A stretch of 7,060 bases of DNA from Bacteroidaceae bacterium (GCA_017548225.1 JAFYMV010000133.1:1-7060); one strand, 5' to 3'; positions 1 through 6,027 are shown, counted from the stretch's first letter. Numbers and translations are program-made. The notes: a model not told the origin generated them from the sequence alone.

Positions 1-53
1 CCCTATTTTTTTATGTAAATATATTTATTGCTTCTCCAAAACAATCGGGAATA

Positions 54-86
54 GTTGTAGGATTTGGGAAAATCTTTCTATTTTTG
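54..86 (+). promoter_or_regulatory. Probable sigma-ABfr promoter of the EIIC-like gene
   Basis: A perfect match to the Bacteroidetes -7 element TAnnTTTG is at 79-86 (TATTTTTG). GTTG at 54-57 lies 21 bases upstream and fits the -33 TTTG element with one mismatch. Transcription would start around 92-95, leaving a leader of only about 20 bases before the ATG at 114. No Shine-Dalgarno sequence is visible, which is normal in this phylum. The assignment rests on consensus match only. Confidence 0.6.
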
Positions 87-113
87 CAAAGTTGTATCAT
101 ATAGATAACGGCT

Positions 114-1109
114 ATGCTTAAAAGATTGTTCGATAAATATGTAGTCAAGGCATTGAGCCATATGGCTTTGGGCTTGTTTTGTTCGCTCATCATGGGACTC
201 ATCGTGGGGCAAATAGCCAAGATTCCCGGGTTGGAGTTCTTGACATTTGTATCTGAGGCGCTCTCTGCCTCTTCACCACTTGTGGGTGCATGTATCGGTT
301 TGGCTATCGCTATGGGCTTGGGGGTGGCGCAATTGGTGACCATATCTTCGGCTGTAGTCGGAGCCTTGGGTTATCAATATGGTGGTCCTGTGGGAGCTTA
401 CCTGGCGGTAATTGTGGGTGCTGAGTTAGGCCAACTCATATCCAAGCGCACGGTGGTGGATATCATTCTTACGCCGATGCTTACCATTGTGGCGGGAGGT
501 CTTATCGCTCGATACTGCTGTTCGCCCATCAATGATTTTATGCTTTACTTGGGCGAGGTGATTAACCATGCTACCCAATTGAGTCCCTTTGTTATGGGCA
601 TTGTGGTGGCTGTGATGGTGGGCTGTGCGCTCACGCTGCCCATCAGTTCTGTAGCCTTGTGTGTGATGCTTGGTATCGATGGCTTGGCGGCAGGAGCAGC
701 CACTGCAGGTTGTTGTGCCCAGATGGTGGGCTTTGCCGTCATCAGCTTTTCGGACAATGGCGTAGGCGGACTCCTCTCGCAAGGCTTGGGCACCTCGATG
801 CTGCAGATTGGCAACATCGCTCGCAAACCGGTTATATGGCTCGCTCCGACGCTCACCTCGGCAATCCTCGGCCCCGTGTCGACAGTTCTGCTTGGCATGA
901 CCAACAATGCGCTCGGTGCCGGCATGGGTACGGCAGGCTTGGTGGGGCCACTGGCTACCTATGCTACGATGAGTGGCACGGTGACAAGCGGCGTGCTCAT
1001 CACAGAGATTGTCTTGCTCTACTTCGTCGCCCCCGCCCTCATCTGTCTGCTCATCGACCGCCTGATGCGCCGCATGGGCTGGGTCAAGCCCGGAGATATG
1101 AAGTTGTAG
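114..1109 (+). CDS. PTS EIIC-like membrane permease (PTS_EIIC_2 family)
   Basis: This 331-residue, very hydrophobic and glycine-rich protein resembles the PTS_EIIC_2 family (PF13303), which is annotated as PTS sugar transporter subunit IIC. About eight to ten membrane segments are apparent, starting at residues 15-35. Family-like blocks are GAELGQLISK at 102-111 followed by a VDIILTP stretch, LTLPISS at 173-179, a glycine/alanine/cysteine-rich stretch near 189-206, NGVGGLLSQGLGTSMLQ at 215-231 and GAGMGTAGLVGP at 268-279. Length is typical of the family and the protein looks intact. The ATG at 114 follows a good promoter by about 20 bases. The gene stands alone: no EI, HPr, IIA or IIB gene is nearby, so phosphorylation-coupled uptake cannot be assumed, and its substrate is unknown. 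It ends at a strong hairpin terminator shared with the convergent lipoprotein gene. The family call is recognition from memory; transport of a sugar is inference. Confidence 0.88.
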   Translation: MLKRLFDKYVVKALSHMALGLFCSLIMGLIVGQIAKIPGLEFLTFVSEALSASSPLVGACIGLAIAMGLGVAQLVTISSAVVGALGYQYGGPVGAYLAVIVGAELGQLISKRTVVDIILTPMLTIVAGGLIARYCCSPINDFMLYLGEVINHATQLSPFVMGIVVAVMVGCALTLPISSVALCVMLGIDGLAAGAATAGCCAQMVGFAVISFSDNGVGGLLSQGLGTSMLQIGNIARKPVIWLAPTLTSAILGPVSTVLLGMTNNALGAGMGTAGLVGPLATYATMSGTVTSGVLITEIVLLYFVAPALICLLIDRLMRRMGWVKPGDMKL

Positions 1110-1178
1110 TCGGAGTGTAGGACTGAGCGATATAGACGAGCAGATAAGGCAAAATTTCATCGCATCCATAAAAAACAG

Positions 1179-1208
1179 AAAGGCGGCTGGGAAGACCAGC
1201 CGCCTTTT
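1179..1208. terminator. Bidirectional intrinsic terminator between convergent genes
   Basis: A perfect 12-bp stem is formed by AAAGGCGGCTGG (1179-1190) and CCAGCCGCCTTT (1196-1207), with the five-base loop GAAGA. On the plus strand it runs into TTTTCTTTC. On the minus strand the stem is followed by TTTCTGTTTTTT. It lies between the stop of the EIIC-like gene (1109, +) and the stop of the lipoprotein gene (1215, -), so it probably ends transcription in both directions. Confidence 0.92.
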
Positions 1209-1214
1209 CTTTCG

Positions 1215-2498
1215 CTAAATATACTTGGGAATGCATTCCCAACTGAATATCCTTATATCTCCCGCTTCGATGGTGTATGAGGCTTCTACGGGATTTTCAG
1301 TGCCGTCTTTCGCTATGTGTATGGCTTCTGTGGTAAATTCGATGTCAAGCGTGGTGGTTGCAGTGCAGCTACGGTTTACCAGTGCGACATATTGCTTGCC
1401 CTTGTTGGTGAAGTACGATACTACGCAGCCTTCGCCCTCTGTCTGTATTCGGGTGATGCCCGTGGGGTAGGAGGTGAGGGCTTTCGTTCCTCTGGGTATA
1501 CTATCTCCCGTGTGCCAGATGTCTTTGATGTCGGCACCGAGGAAGATGGACTCCATCTGTTTTAGTTCTTCGTTGACCTGCTTCACGATGGGGTAGATAT
1601 CGGCTACGATGTCGTCGCCCCAGACGATGGCTCGCGTGGTGAAGTACTGGAAGGCCACCGCACCATATACGAGGTTGCTGAAGTGTTGCAGACGCAGGTC
1701 GGCAAGTGTAGGTCTTGGGGTGCTGCCGAGAGCCTTCGCCATGGCAAAACTCCATATCGGCACTTGTGCCTCGTTGGCCGCGGTGCGTATGTCCTCGAGG
1801 TTGTGATACCATGCATCGCGCAGCACTCTGTTGCCGTCTTGCATGATTACGGGGTAGTTGTCAAACGAGAGGAACGATACGGGTACCGTCCTCAGGTAGT
1901 GACGCAGAGTCTCCAGGTAACGCTCCTCCACCCAGTCGTCCCACCCGTAGTTGGGGAAGAGATTGACATAGCAAAGGTGTGTCTGGTCGTACTTGTAGAT
2001 TTCTTTGATGCGTCGTCTCATCTCGGGGTATTCGAAGAGTTCGGGCTCGTCCCAAACATTATATGCAAACAATGAGGGATGTGCCGATAGGGCTTCTATC
2101 GTCTTCTCCGTCAGGGCGGCGTCGTGTAGCTCGGGGCATTCCACGACAATCTTCATGCCCGTCTTGTCGCCCAATGCCAACAGAGCCTCAGCTTCCTCCA
2201 GGGAGTTCAGACGATAATCAAAGTAGACATTAAACCCCGCCTCGGCAAGTTTGCGCATCCTCCATTCGGCGCTTGGGTCGTTGAACTGGTCGAGCATGTT
2301 GTCGTCATCGATGTCGATGAGTTCGTACCATGAGAGGAAGATGAACTCCTCAGGCACCATGATGGGCACGCACGAGCCTGCGCCACTCTCGGTGGGTGTG
2401 TTGTCCGTCTCTTTGTCATATGACGAGTCCCCGCCAGTGCAAGCACTCATCATCAAGGCCGTTACAAGGCTTAGCAGGGCGGTGATTCTCTTTGTCAT
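1215..2498 (-). CDS. Secreted lipoprotein with glycosidase-like TIM barrel
   Basis: The 427-residue product begins with a lipoprotein signal: positively charged MTKR, a hydrophobic run, then a lipobox MSAC with Cys20 as the lipidation site. It should therefore be anchored in an envelope membrane. An acidic, serine-rich linker (21-42) precedes a probable (beta/alpha)8 barrel of glycoside hydrolase clan GH-A type. NVWDEPE at 147-153 places Glu151 where the acid/base Glu usually sits after strand 4, and SFDNYPV at 211-217 fits a later strand. The last 80 or so residues look like a small beta-sandwich (ALVNRSC, then a DGTENPVEASY stretch ending GDIRIFSWE). No clear nucleophile Glu was found. The ATG at 2498 was chosen because it places the signal peptide at the N terminus. 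Upstream in-frame ATGs at 2525 and 2552 would bury the signal, and a longer frame to 2723 would overlap the next gene. It lies 85 bases downstream of the DUF1295-like gene with no promoter seen between, so cotranscription is likely. Exact GH family and substrate are unknown. Confidence 0.82.
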   Translation of the reverse strand: MTKRITALLSLVTALMMSACTGGDSSYDKETDNTPTESGAGSCVPIMVPEEFIFLSWYELIDIDDDNMLDQFNDPSAEWRMRKLAEAGFNVYFDYRLNSLEEAEALLALGDKTGMKIVVECPELHDAALTEKTIEALSAHPSLFAYNVWDEPELFEYPEMRRRIKEIYKYDQTHLCYVNLFPNYGWDDWVEERYLETLRHYLRTVPVSFLSFDNYPVIMQDGNRVLRDAWYHNLEDIRTAANEAQVPIWSFAMAKALGSTPRPTLADLRLQHFSNLVYGAVAFQYFTTRAIVWGDDIVADIYPIVKQVNEELKQMESIFLGADIKDIWHTGDSIPRGTKALTSYPTGITRIQTEGEGCVVSYFTNKGKQYVALVNRSCTATTTLDIEFTTEAIHIAKDGTENPVEASYTIEAGDIRIFSWECIPKYI

Positions 2499-2583
2499 CG
2501 TCGTTGGCCAATCTGCGATTCTCATATATTCCGCTTTCGATGTTTGTGTCATGTAGGCGTTTTGAGTGTGTGTTGCGCGGATT

Positions 2584-3387
2584 TTATGCCTGCAACCACT
2601 TGTACTTGGCCACGCTATAGATGGGTACAAGGGGAAGGATGAGCGGAGTCTTCTTGGTGTAGGCCTGGAACTCGGGGTCGTTGCCATAGGTCTCCATCTG
2701 ACGCAGCTCGAGGCGGCGTGCACCGCTGAACATCACATACACGATGCCGATATATCCGAGCGCGGCGATGACCCACTGACCCACGGTGCAGCATGAGCCG
2801 AAGCAGATGATGAAGCTACCCGTCCACATGAGTACCTCACCGAAATAGTTGGGGCAGCGCACGATGCGGTACAATCCCTTGTCCACAAAGCGGCGTGCGT
2901 TGACCTTCTTGGCCGCGCTCTTCTGCGCATCGGCCACCATCTCGATGATTACGCCCAGAGCAGCCACGATGGCACCGGCCCACATCCATCCCTCACTTAC
3001 GGGAAGTCCCTCGCGCAGGTTGTGGAGGTAGAAGGTCACAGGGCTTATCTGTCCCACATAGAGCAGGGCACACATTATCCACACCGACCACATCACCACG
3101 GCAGGCTTCTTCACCGTATTCTCGGGCTGATAGAGAATGTGCTTGTAGGTCTCGGAGCGTCTCTCCCTAAGCAGCAGATACATGCCCAGGCGAAGACCAA
3201 AGACAAGCCACACCACACATGACAACAGCGCTGGCCATGTGATGACATCGCGGAAGATGATGGCCGTAGCTATCGAAAGCACCGAGATGGTGAATCCATA
3301 GCCAAGGCTAAAGAAGTAGATGAAGTAAATCCAGCCGAGGGCCGAAACGGCAAACGAGAGTGCCAAGAGTAGATAAAGATAACTCAT
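2584..3387 (-). CDS. DUF1295 / steroid 5-alpha-reductase-like membrane protein
   Basis: A 267-residue integral membrane protein with about six hydrophobic segments (roughly 3-28, 32-46, 50-72, 96-115, 134-152 and 183-220). It carries the signature of the DUF1295/steroid 5-alpha-reductase C-terminal family: IEMVADAQK at 148-156, then GLYRIVRCPNYFGE at 171-184, then ARRLELRQMETYG at 223-235 leading to a KKTPLILP stretch at 245-252. In relatives the conserved Arg, Asn, Tyr and Glu around the PNYFGE block are thought to bind NADPH, and eukaryotic homologues reduce steroid or enoyl-lipid double bonds. The bacterial substrate is unknown. The ATG at 3387 lies about 35 bases after a TACATTTG -7 element. 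It is the first gene of a probable two-gene unit with the downstream lipoprotein. Length is normal for the family. Family membership is confident; catalysis is inference. Confidence 0.88.
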   Translation of the reverse strand: MSYLYLLLALSFAVSALGWIYFIYFFSLGYGFTISVLSIATAIIFRDVITWPALLSCVVWLVFGLRLGMYLLLRERRSETYKHILYQPENTVKKPAVVMWSVWIMCALLYVGQISPVTFYLHNLREGLPVSEGWMWAGAIVAALGVIIEMVADAQKSAAKKVNARRFVDKGLYRIVRCPNYFGEVLMWTGSFIICFGSCCTVGQWVIAALGYIGIVYVMFSGARRLELRQMETYGNDPEFQAYTKKTPLILPLVPIYSVAKYKWLQA

Positions 3388-3424
3388 GATAGTAAAGTTT
3401 TATTAGTACAACAAATAATGTGTG

Positions 3425-3432
3425 CAAATGTA
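3425..3432 (-). promoter_or_regulatory. Probable -7 element of the minus-strand unit
   Basis: The minus strand reads TACATTTG here, a perfect TAnnTTTG match placed about 37 bases upstream of the ATG at 3387. No good -33 TTTG lies at the expected distance (TTTA is nearer than expected), so this is a half-match. It overlaps the back of the divergent promoter serving the gene at 3498. Confidence 0.4.
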
Positions 3433-3439
3433 CGAAAAC

Positions 3440-3473
3440 TTTGGGTAAATCTGCTCGCTTATTCGTATATTTG
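3440..3473 (+). promoter_or_regulatory. Probable sigma-ABfr promoter of the DUF6078-like gene
   Basis: TTTG at 3440-3443 and TATATTTG at 3466-3473 match both elements of the Bacteroidetes promoter, separated by 22 bases, slightly more than usual. Transcription would start near 3480, giving a leader of under 20 bases. This position supports the ATG at 3498 and argues against an upstream in-frame ATG at 3420, which would lie before the promoter. Confidence 0.65.
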
Positions 3474-3497
3474 CACCTATATAATAATCTTACGTCA

Positions 3498-3932
3498 ATG
3501 AAAACCGAAATATCTTCTCGCCCGATGCCCAAGACCTATCGTCTGTGCGTCAAAACCGATTGTCCGCGGGCTGCCGAGTGCCTGCGCAGCATTGCCTTGG
3601 CCATGGTGTCGCCCGATGAGCAGTCCATACAGGTCATCAATCCCGCCTATCTCTCCACGATAGAGGGCGACTGCCCCGTGTTCCGTTCGGCGGAGAAGGT
3701 GCGCTATGCTCGCGGCTTCGTGAGGATGCTTTCGGGGCTCACCGTGTCGCAAGCCAATCTTCTGCGCCAGACCTTGGAGCACGACTTCGGGCACGCACGC
3801 TACTTCCGCCTCCGTGCAGGCGAACGCCTCATTGACCCCGCTACACAAGAGCACATACGCCAAGCGATGGTGCGGATTGGTATAACCGACCTCCCCGACT
3901 TCGATGCCTACGTAGAGGAATACGACTGGTAA
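3498..3932 (+). CDS. Small cysteine-containing protein, DUF6078-like
   Basis: The 144-residue soluble product has no signal peptide or membrane segment. It resembles the Bacteroidales family DUF6078, recognised from memory and not verified. Visible features are a cysteine pattern at Cys17, Cys22 and Cys28 (C-x4-C-x5-C, with CP at 22-23), a later CPVF with Cys59, a basic region KVRYARGFVRML at 67-78, and HDFGHARYF at 95-103 with His95 and His99. The tail is acidic (EEYDW). The Cys/His pattern would suit binding of a metal or an iron-sulfur cluster, but this is inference. The start at 3498 follows a well-placed promoter, and translation from 3420 would begin upstream of it. The gene is transcribed divergently from the DUF1295-like gene and is monocistronic. 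No convincing terminator follows; a 22-bp repeat array begins about 65 bases after the stop. Confidence 0.82.
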   Translation: MKTEISSRPMPKTYRLCVKTDCPRAAECLRSIALAMVSPDEQSIQVINPAYLSTIEGDCPVFRSAEKVRYARGFVRMLSGLTVSQANLLRQTLEHDFGHARYFRLRAGERLIDPATQEHIRQAMVRIGITDLPDFDAYVEEYDW

Positions 3933-3996
3933 TCGCGTGTGTCGATAACCTGTATTCTTTCTGTTCGAAACTCCCTTTTCATCGGGTGAGGCCTAG

Positions 3997-4120
3997 TATC
4001 AGGTAATATCTATGTAGTGATACTCTAGTCTCACTGCATTGATACTGCAGTATCGCTATGTAGATATTCCAGTATCTCTATACTGATACTGCAGTCCCAC
4101 AATATAGATACTGCAGTATC
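3997..4120. repeat. Tandem array of a 14-bp palindrome, exact 22-bp period
   Basis: Cores begin at 3997 (degenerate, 8 of 14 matches), 4019, 4041, 4063, 4085 and 4107, each exactly 22 bases apart. The consensus core is the perfect palindrome GATACTGCAGTATC, present unchanged at 4041-4054 and 4107-4120. Variants are GATACTCTAGTCTC (4019), GATATTCCAGTATC (4063) and GATACTGCAGTCCC (4085). The 8-base spacers are AT-rich and less conserved: TATGTAGT, ACTGCATT, GCTATGTA, TCTATACT and ACAATATA. Adjacent cores sit about two helical turns apart. The array lies between the DUF6078-like gene and a doubtful minus-strand ORF whose 3' end it enters. It could be a set of protein-binding sites or a decaying minisatellite; its role is not known. 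Confidence 0.88.
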
Positions 4121-4374
4121 AATTGAAAAGACTGGGCAATAGCTTTCCGAGTATTGATAAGGTCTGCAGTTCCTGTCTCATTATTCTCGGTTACGGGGAT
4201 TTCCCTATATAATGATTCACTCACACCCCTTGGCATAGGCCATGATATGCTGCTTAATAGTGACCCCATAAGCATCTGTAATATGGCATCTTCGGGATTG
4301 ATTACAGGTGGTTCGCTTTGCAGGTTGCATCGAGCAATGCTTACCTTATCTTCCTCTTGTGTAATCTGCAGCAT
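4078..4374 (-). CDS. Doubtful small ORF or gene fragment
   Basis: A 98-residue frame from the ATG at 4374; an in-frame GTG at 4401 would give 107 residues. The composition looks protein-like (for example the SEPPVINPEDAILQMLMGSL stretch and REIPVTENNETGTADL), which is why this strand is preferred over the serine- and leucine-rich opposite frame (4154-4555, +). I recognise no family, signal peptide or motif. The last dozen or so codons, LQYLYCGTAVSV, are made of the 22-bp repeat units, so the natural C terminus may have been lost to the array. No TAnnTTTG promoter was found upstream, and 4402-4576 otherwise shows nothing I can name. It could be a small hypothetical gene, a remnant, or chance. 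Confidence 0.3.
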   Translation of the reverse strand: MLQITQEEDKVSIARCNLQSEPPVINPEDAILQMLMGSLLSSISWPMPRGVSESLYREIPVTENNETGTADLINTRKAIAQSFQLILQYLYCGTAVSV

Positions 4375-4576
4375 ATATGGGTTCTCATATTTGAGGAACA
4401 CAATCTCAACACTTTATTTGTTAGTCTCTCTTTTTTCTTTTCCGTGGGTGCTTATAGTTCACCACCTCTTTCTTATAGAGGAATTTGCTATAGAGAAGGT
4501 GTATGGTAGAGTGATTGTGCTTTTCAACCTTCTCAAGCGTGTCCGCAAGGGGTAAAAAGGAATTTTGGATGGATGA

Positions 4577-4608
4577 CTTGTTGGAATAGAACTTTTATTT
4601 TACTTTTG
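4577..4608 (+). promoter_or_regulatory. Probable sigma-ABfr promoter of the YD-repeat gene
   Basis: TACTTTTG at 4601-4608 is a perfect TAnnTTTG match. CTTG at 4577-4580 lies 20 bases upstream, an ideal spacing with one mismatch to TTTG. The predicted start near 4615 gives a leader of about 20 bases before the ATG at 4634. Confidence 0.65.
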
Positions 4609-4633
4609 CATAAAGAATTAAAATGTTAGTATT

Positions 4634-5488
4634 ATGGAGGAGTTTGCATACATCAATAGTATTAGATGTGTAAAGGAAACTATTTATGATGTGAAGAAAG
4701 GGGGCCTATTTGGTTTATCTGAAAAGAAGGAAAAATGTTTGATTGAAACATATAGGTTTCGCTCTGGAAGATTAGTGGAAAAGGAAATTGAGTATATGAA
4801 TCCAACATGGACTAAAAGGAGACATACGACTTATCAGTACATTAATAATGAGAAGATTGTTGAGGAGAGAGATTATGATTCTTCAAATTGTATTATTTCT
4901 ACAACAAATATGACGGTAGATATGGAATATGATCTTGTAAAAAAATATAAGTCGGTAACTTATTACTCTTCAGGCAATAAAAATCTCTATGATCCCGATT
5001 ATAAGTGGTCTCATAAAATTCTATTAGAGGGGGAATCTTTTATTTGTAGAGATAAGGATGGTGCTGAAACTCACTATTTTTATGGAAATAATAAAAAGCG
5101 CACAAAAAAAATTAGCTATGATGCTAATGGGAATATTAGTGAAGAGGTTTACTATAATATAAATGGTAAAGTCATAAATGAAGTACAATATGATGAGGAT
5201 GGAAGTGTAAAACATTCAGAAAAAAGTTATTACAACGAAGATGGATTAAATGTAAGGACTATAGTCAATGGTTTGGAAGAAACGTGTGTATACGATGGAT
5301 ATGGAAATATGATAAGGAGGACATGGTATCCAGGAATGCAGCCTTTCGAGAAAAACTATAGGCCTAACCAACTTGTTGTTTCAGAATTTGAATATAAGTA
5401 TGATTGGAAGGGTAATTGGACGGAATTCAAACAAAAAAGGGATGGGGTCCTTAATCGATATATTGTTAGAGAAATAATATATTGCTAA
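4634..5488 (+). CDS. AT-rich YD/RHS-like or MORN-like repeat protein
   Basis: The 284-residue, charged and tyrosine-rich protein has no signal peptide or membrane segment and is probably cytoplasmic. Its C-terminal half carries loose repeats of the form Y-[DN]-x-x-G-[NKS]: YDANGN 162-167, YNINGK 174-179, YDEDGS 186-191, YNEDGL 200-205, YDGYGN 220-225 and YDWKGN 256-261, the last followed by WTEFKQKRDG and a terminal VREIIY. This spacing of about 12-20 residues resembles YD/RHS repeats and the MORN-like repeats of YwqK-type antitoxins or immunity proteins. The N-terminal half looks like the same beta-rich repeat, further diverged. Two sampled 60-base lines have 27% and 30% G+C, against 57% in a line of the DUF6078-like gene, which suggests transfer. 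It is a monocistronic unit with its own promoter and terminator; no toxin gene is adjacent. An immunity or scaffold role is only a guess. Confidence 0.8.
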   Translation: MEEFAYINSIRCVKETIYDVKKGGLFGLSEKKEKCLIETYRFRSGRLVEKEIEYMNPTWTKRRHTTYQYINNEKIVEERDYDSSNCIISTTNMTVDMEYDLVKKYKSVTYYSSGNKNLYDPDYKWSHKILLEGESFICRDKDGAETHYFYGNNKKRTKKISYDANGNISEEVYYNINGKVINEVQYDEDGSVKHSEKSYYNEDGLNVRTIVNGLEETCVYDGYGNMIRRTWYPGMQPFEKNYRPNQLVVSEFEYKYDWKGNWTEFKQKRDGVLNRYIVREIIYC

Positions 5489-5522
5489 TTTTGAAAAATT
5501 GCTAAGGTTGGGTTAAAAATAG

Positions 5523-5553
5523 AGAGATATCCTTTACGGGTGTCTCTTTTTTT
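5523..5553 (+). terminator. Intrinsic terminator of the YD-repeat gene
   Basis: AGAGATATCC (5523-5532) pairs with GGGTGTCTCT (5538-5547) through ten pairs, two of them T-G wobbles, around the loop TTTAC. A run of seven T (5547-5553) follows. It starts 35 bases after the stop codon. Confidence 0.88.
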
Positions 5554-5610
5554 GTTTGCAATGTGTTGGATGGTGAGGAAATTTGTGTGTTCTTACGAAC
5601 TTGCTATTTT

Positions 5611-5926
5611 CTTAATACAACGAAGAAAGAGGCTGAGGCCATAACAAATCAAAGTTATGTATATGTTGGAGATATTATCTTCTTGTTTTTCTTATAATGG
5701 TTTTGAATATTGTGTGAAAAGTATTAGGATTAGAGTTCTTCAAGGCCTTGGACGCTTGCAAGCAATCCTTCAGGGAAAGTGTTATTCGCAAGACGCTTTG
5801 AATGACAAGGACTTCTCTCCTTCGTATATGATTAAGGGACACAAATTCCTCTTTCGTCCCGAGGTGAAGCTGAAGCAGTCTGTAGCAGCTGGCATTTCGC
5901 TCAAGTGTGTGTCGAGCGAAGTATGA
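5611..5926 (+). pseudogene. Frameshifted remnant of an HU-like DNA-binding protein
   Basis: The frame ending at 5926 encodes VLQGLGRLQAILQGK, then DFSPSYMIKGHKFLFRPEVK, then LKQSVAAGISLKCV. This order (GLG-x-[FL]-Q-x-x-L, an IKG motif, an FRP-x-x-x-LK motif, then a beta strand) matches the C-terminal half of the HU-like/HU-HIG proteins common in Bacteroidetes. The expected N-terminal helices are absent from that frame. The frame one register away, 5611 to about 5680, reads TKKEAEAITNQSYVYVGDI, which resembles the missing helix region before it hits a stop. Together they suggest a gene broken by a frameshift near 5680. An in-frame ATG at 5657 gives an apparent 89-residue ORF, but it would lack the dimer-forming helices, and no promoter is seen. 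The homology is by eye and weak, so boundaries are approximate. Confidence 0.45.
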
Positions 5927-5993
5927 TTTGATTTCTGGAACTAGGGGTTGTAATGGCTTTGAGCACTTGCAGTTGAGCCATTCATTAAAAAGT

Positions 5994-6027
5994 AAGGAGG
6001 ATGGATTTTATCGTCCAACCTCCTTTT
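5994..6027. terminator. Probable bidirectional terminator hairpin
   Basis: AAGGAGGATGGA (5994-6005) pairs with TCCAACCTCCTT (6014-6025) with one internal A-A mismatch and the loop TTTTATCG. TTTTGTTGTT follows on the plus strand, and TTACTTTTTAATG on the minus strand. It lies between the plus-strand HU-like remnant and the minus-strand htpG gene. A second, weaker inverted repeat, AATGGCT/AGCCATT (5952-5958 with 5976-5982), precedes it without a T-run. Confidence 0.65.

Noticed and set aside
11..343. Minus-strand ORF across the left edge and start of the EIIC-like gene
   Set aside because: It covers the promoter and 5' end of a well-supported gene on the other strand, and its protein has no recognisable features.
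426..1169. A 247-residue minus-strand frame inside the EIIC-like gene
   Set aside because: It is antisense to a confidently recognised gene. Its His-, Ala- and Arg-rich composition is typical of a shadow frame, and it runs into the region just before the terminator.
2499..2723. N-terminal extension of the lipoprotein gene up to 2723
   Set aside because: It would overlap the end of the DUF1295-like gene by about 140 bases, encode an Arg/Pro/Ser-rich shadow sequence, and place the lipoprotein signal at residue 76.
3971..3990. Possible terminator hairpin (CTCCC with GGGTGAG) after the DUF6078-like gene
   Set aside because: The stem is only five pairs with a bulge and is followed by GCCTAG, not a T-run.
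3997..4120. CRISPR array
   Set aside because: The repeat is 14 bp with 8-base degenerate spacers and a 22-bp period, which is far too short, and there are no cas genes nearby.
4154..4555. A 133-residue plus-strand ORF in the intergenic region
   Set aside because: Composition is rich in Ser, Leu and Ile with no recognisable motif, no promoter is seen, and the opposite strand looks more protein-like over the same bases.
4429..4590. A minus-strand open frame reading ADTLEKVEKHNHSTIHLLYS with protein-like composition
   Set aside because: It has no start codon, covers only about 50 codons, stops before the next ORF in a different frame, and overlaps the promoter of the YD-repeat gene. A decayed gene is possible but cannot be supported.
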